Below are positions 5,310 through 6,195 of a DNA stretch of 6,195 bases, one piece after another. The DNA lies in NCBI GenBank assembly GCA_030613165.1, contig JAUWMN010000111.1:1-6195 (forward strand), written 5' to 3'. The translations under genes were made by a program, and so were the position numbers. Every line of letters begins with the position of its first letter. Positions within the stretch are counted from its first letter, which is position 1. Under the pieces are notes generated by a model. It saw nothing but the letters and a program-made list of their open reading frames with translations, did no database searches and was not told the origin of the DNA. This stretch comes from Desulfobacterales bacterium (GTDB taxonomy: Bacteria > Desulfobacterota > Desulfobacteria > Desulfobacterales > C00003106).

Positions 5310-5492
5310 GGTAGTTTCAAAATGTTCAAAATTGATGGCGTCGTAAAAAGGTCAATCTACTGCGTTGTAGTAGTTTTTCAGGCATTCGACATACCTTATG
5401 TATGCCTTCATACCTGAAAAGCTACTACGCCTTGTATATTGACCTTTTTACTTAGCCATCCTTTATCAAACTCAAGACTTTTTGAAACTGCC
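5310..5492. mobile_element. 183-bp long-hairpin element, MITE-like
   Basis: Outer inverted repeats GGTAGTTTCAAAATGT (5310-5325) and the complement of 5477-5492 match at 14 of 16. An inner inverted repeat (5334-5460) begins GATGGC/GCCATC and contains a perfect 14-bp pair, GTAAAAAGGTCAAT (5343-5356) with 5438-5451. Next come GTAGTAG (5367-5373) with 5422-5428 and TTTTCAGG (5375-5382) with 5413-5420, joined by one T-G pair. The apex is CATAC-CTTAT-GTATG (5390-5404). Almost the whole element can therefore fold into one long imperfect stem. No clear flanking duplication is seen, and there is no transposase. It begins 7 bases after the lipoprotein stop codon and ends 28 bases before the next gene, so its hairpin may also limit read-through. 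Confidence 0.75.
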
Positions 5493-5511
5493 CCTTCAGT
5501 CCATAATGTGC

Positions 5512-5516
5512 GGAGG
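5512..5516 (+). promoter_or_regulatory. Ribosome binding site deciding the start of the receiver-domain gene
   Basis: GGAGG lies 4 bases before ATG 5521. An in-frame ATG at 5506 (encoding MCGGC before the chosen Met) has no Shine-Dalgarno, so 5521 is preferred. The spacing is slightly short but acceptable. Confidence 0.65.
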
Positions 5517-5520
5517 CTGT

Positions 5521-6195
5521 ATGCAGGAAGACAAGACACATAGGGTCCTCGTGGTAGATGATGACGCCAGCATTCTGCGGTTAATCAAATCGAACCTTGA
5601 AAAAGCGAATTATAAGATTAGTACAGCAGAGAGCGGAGAAGAGGCGCTGGCTGCTGTCAGTAAACATCGGCCTGATATTATATTGCTTGATATTTCCATG
5701 CCCGGAATGAACGGGATAGAGGTGTGTCGACGCATAAAATCGGATGAAGCGAACAAGTATGTACCGATAATACTGGTTACGGGCAAAACGGAGCTTACAG
5801 ACAGAGTTGAAGGATTTACCGCCGGCGCGGACGATTATCTATGCAAACCCTTTGAGTTGGCAGAGCTTCGCTCACGGTTGGCAGCGCATTTGAGGACCAG
5901 AAAGTTGTTGGAAGAACTTGTAGACGACGCAAAAAAAAATGCCACCATTGAGGGTGTCAGGCGTACTTTGACAACAATGGCACATTATATTAACAACGCC
6001 AACCAGTCTGTTTTGGGTACAGCACAATTATGTGGAAAATATCCACAAGATCGACTGTATACTCGCAAGCTGGTATCCATCTGCCTGCAACAGATCCCGA
6101 AAGTCACTGCTGTTATCAAAGCCATGGTAGCGCTTGTCTCTAACCTGGAATTTAAAACTTTACCCTACGATTCTACTTCAAAAGAGAGGATATGG
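5521..6195 (+). CDS. Response-regulator receiver protein with histidine-kinase-like DHp segment, 3'-truncated by window
   Basis: The frame stays open from ATG 5521 to the window end (225 residues), so the protein is incomplete. A receiver domain covers about 7-124. It has acidic residues Asp13-15 in VLVVDDD, phospho-acceptor Asp57 in ILLDISMPGMNG, Thr87 in ILVTGK and Lys109 in LCKPFE, so it is complete and likely functional. A helical linker (about 125-147) follows. Then comes MAHYINNANQSVLGTAQL (153-170), which resembles the H box of histidine-kinase dimerisation domains (compare LSHEINNPL), with His155 as the candidate phospho-acceptor. The order REC-DHp suggests a kinase controlled by an N-terminal receiver, or a phosphotransfer protein. 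Whether an ATPase domain follows cannot be seen. GGAGG at 5512-5516 supports the start; ATG 5506 is an alternative. It is separated from the lipoprotein gene by the hairpin element. Confidence 0.9.
   Translation, partial: MQEDKTHRVLVVDDDASILRLIKSNLEKANYKISTAESGEEALAAVSKHRPDIILLDISMPGMNGIEVCRRIKSDEANKYVPIILVTGKTELTDRVEGFTAGADDYLCKPFELAELRSRLAAHLRTRKLLEELVDDAKKNATIEGVRRTLTTMAHYINNANQSVLGTAQLCGKYPQDRLYTRKLVSICLQQIPKVTAVIKAMVALVSNLEFKTLPYDSTSKERIW

Overview
The window looks like a chromosomal segment from a deltaproteobacterium (Desulfobacterota, probably near Desulfobacterales). The base composition is moderate. The sensor-kinase receiver domain has the 'VLLSSGYS...[10 protein letters not shown]' wording common in that group, and the gaps between genes hold foldable dispersed repeats of the kind abundant there. 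This placement is an inference from protein style and repeats; no rRNA or other marker gene is present.

Layout. (1) 1-882, +: the 3' part of a hybrid sensor histidine kinase (ATPase domain, then receiver). (2) 884-1483, -: nicotinamidase PncA, convergent with the kinase, with a single base between the two stop codons. (3) 1484-1807: divergent intergenic region holding a REP-like double hairpin, a 13-bp direct repeat and a small dyad. (4) 1808-3178, +: nicotinate phosphoribosyltransferase. (5) 3259-3729, +: a compact YqiA-like alpha/beta hydrolase; a perfect 14-bp inverted repeat spans its stop codon. (6) 3730-4066: intergenic region holding a 170-bp MITE-like element with terminal inverted repeats and 5-bp flanking direct repeats. 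(7) 4067-5302, +: a ChaN-family lipoprotein with a C-terminal PDZ domain. (8) 5303-5520: occupied almost entirely by a second, 183-bp hairpin element. (9) 5521-6195, +: a receiver-domain protein with a histidine-kinase-like dimerisation helix, cut by the window end.

Functionally, the clearest unit is the divergent pair pncA / nicotinate phosphoribosyltransferase. Together they carry out nicotinamide to nicotinate to nicotinate mononucleotide, the two entry steps of Preiss-Handler NAD salvage. The two signalling genes at the ends belong to phosphorelay systems, and nothing in the sequence ties them to NAD salvage. The ChaN-PDZ lipoprotein is probably a periplasmic, membrane-anchored protein handling haem or iron, or a peptidase-like enzyme.

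No complete novel defence or mobile system is visible: no transposase, CRISPR array, tRNA or integrase was found. The most distinctive content is non-coding. Each of the three larger gaps holds a different inverted-repeat element. Two of these elements, otherwise different in sequence, share nearly the same apical sequence (TCGACATA(T)CC ... GTATGCCT).
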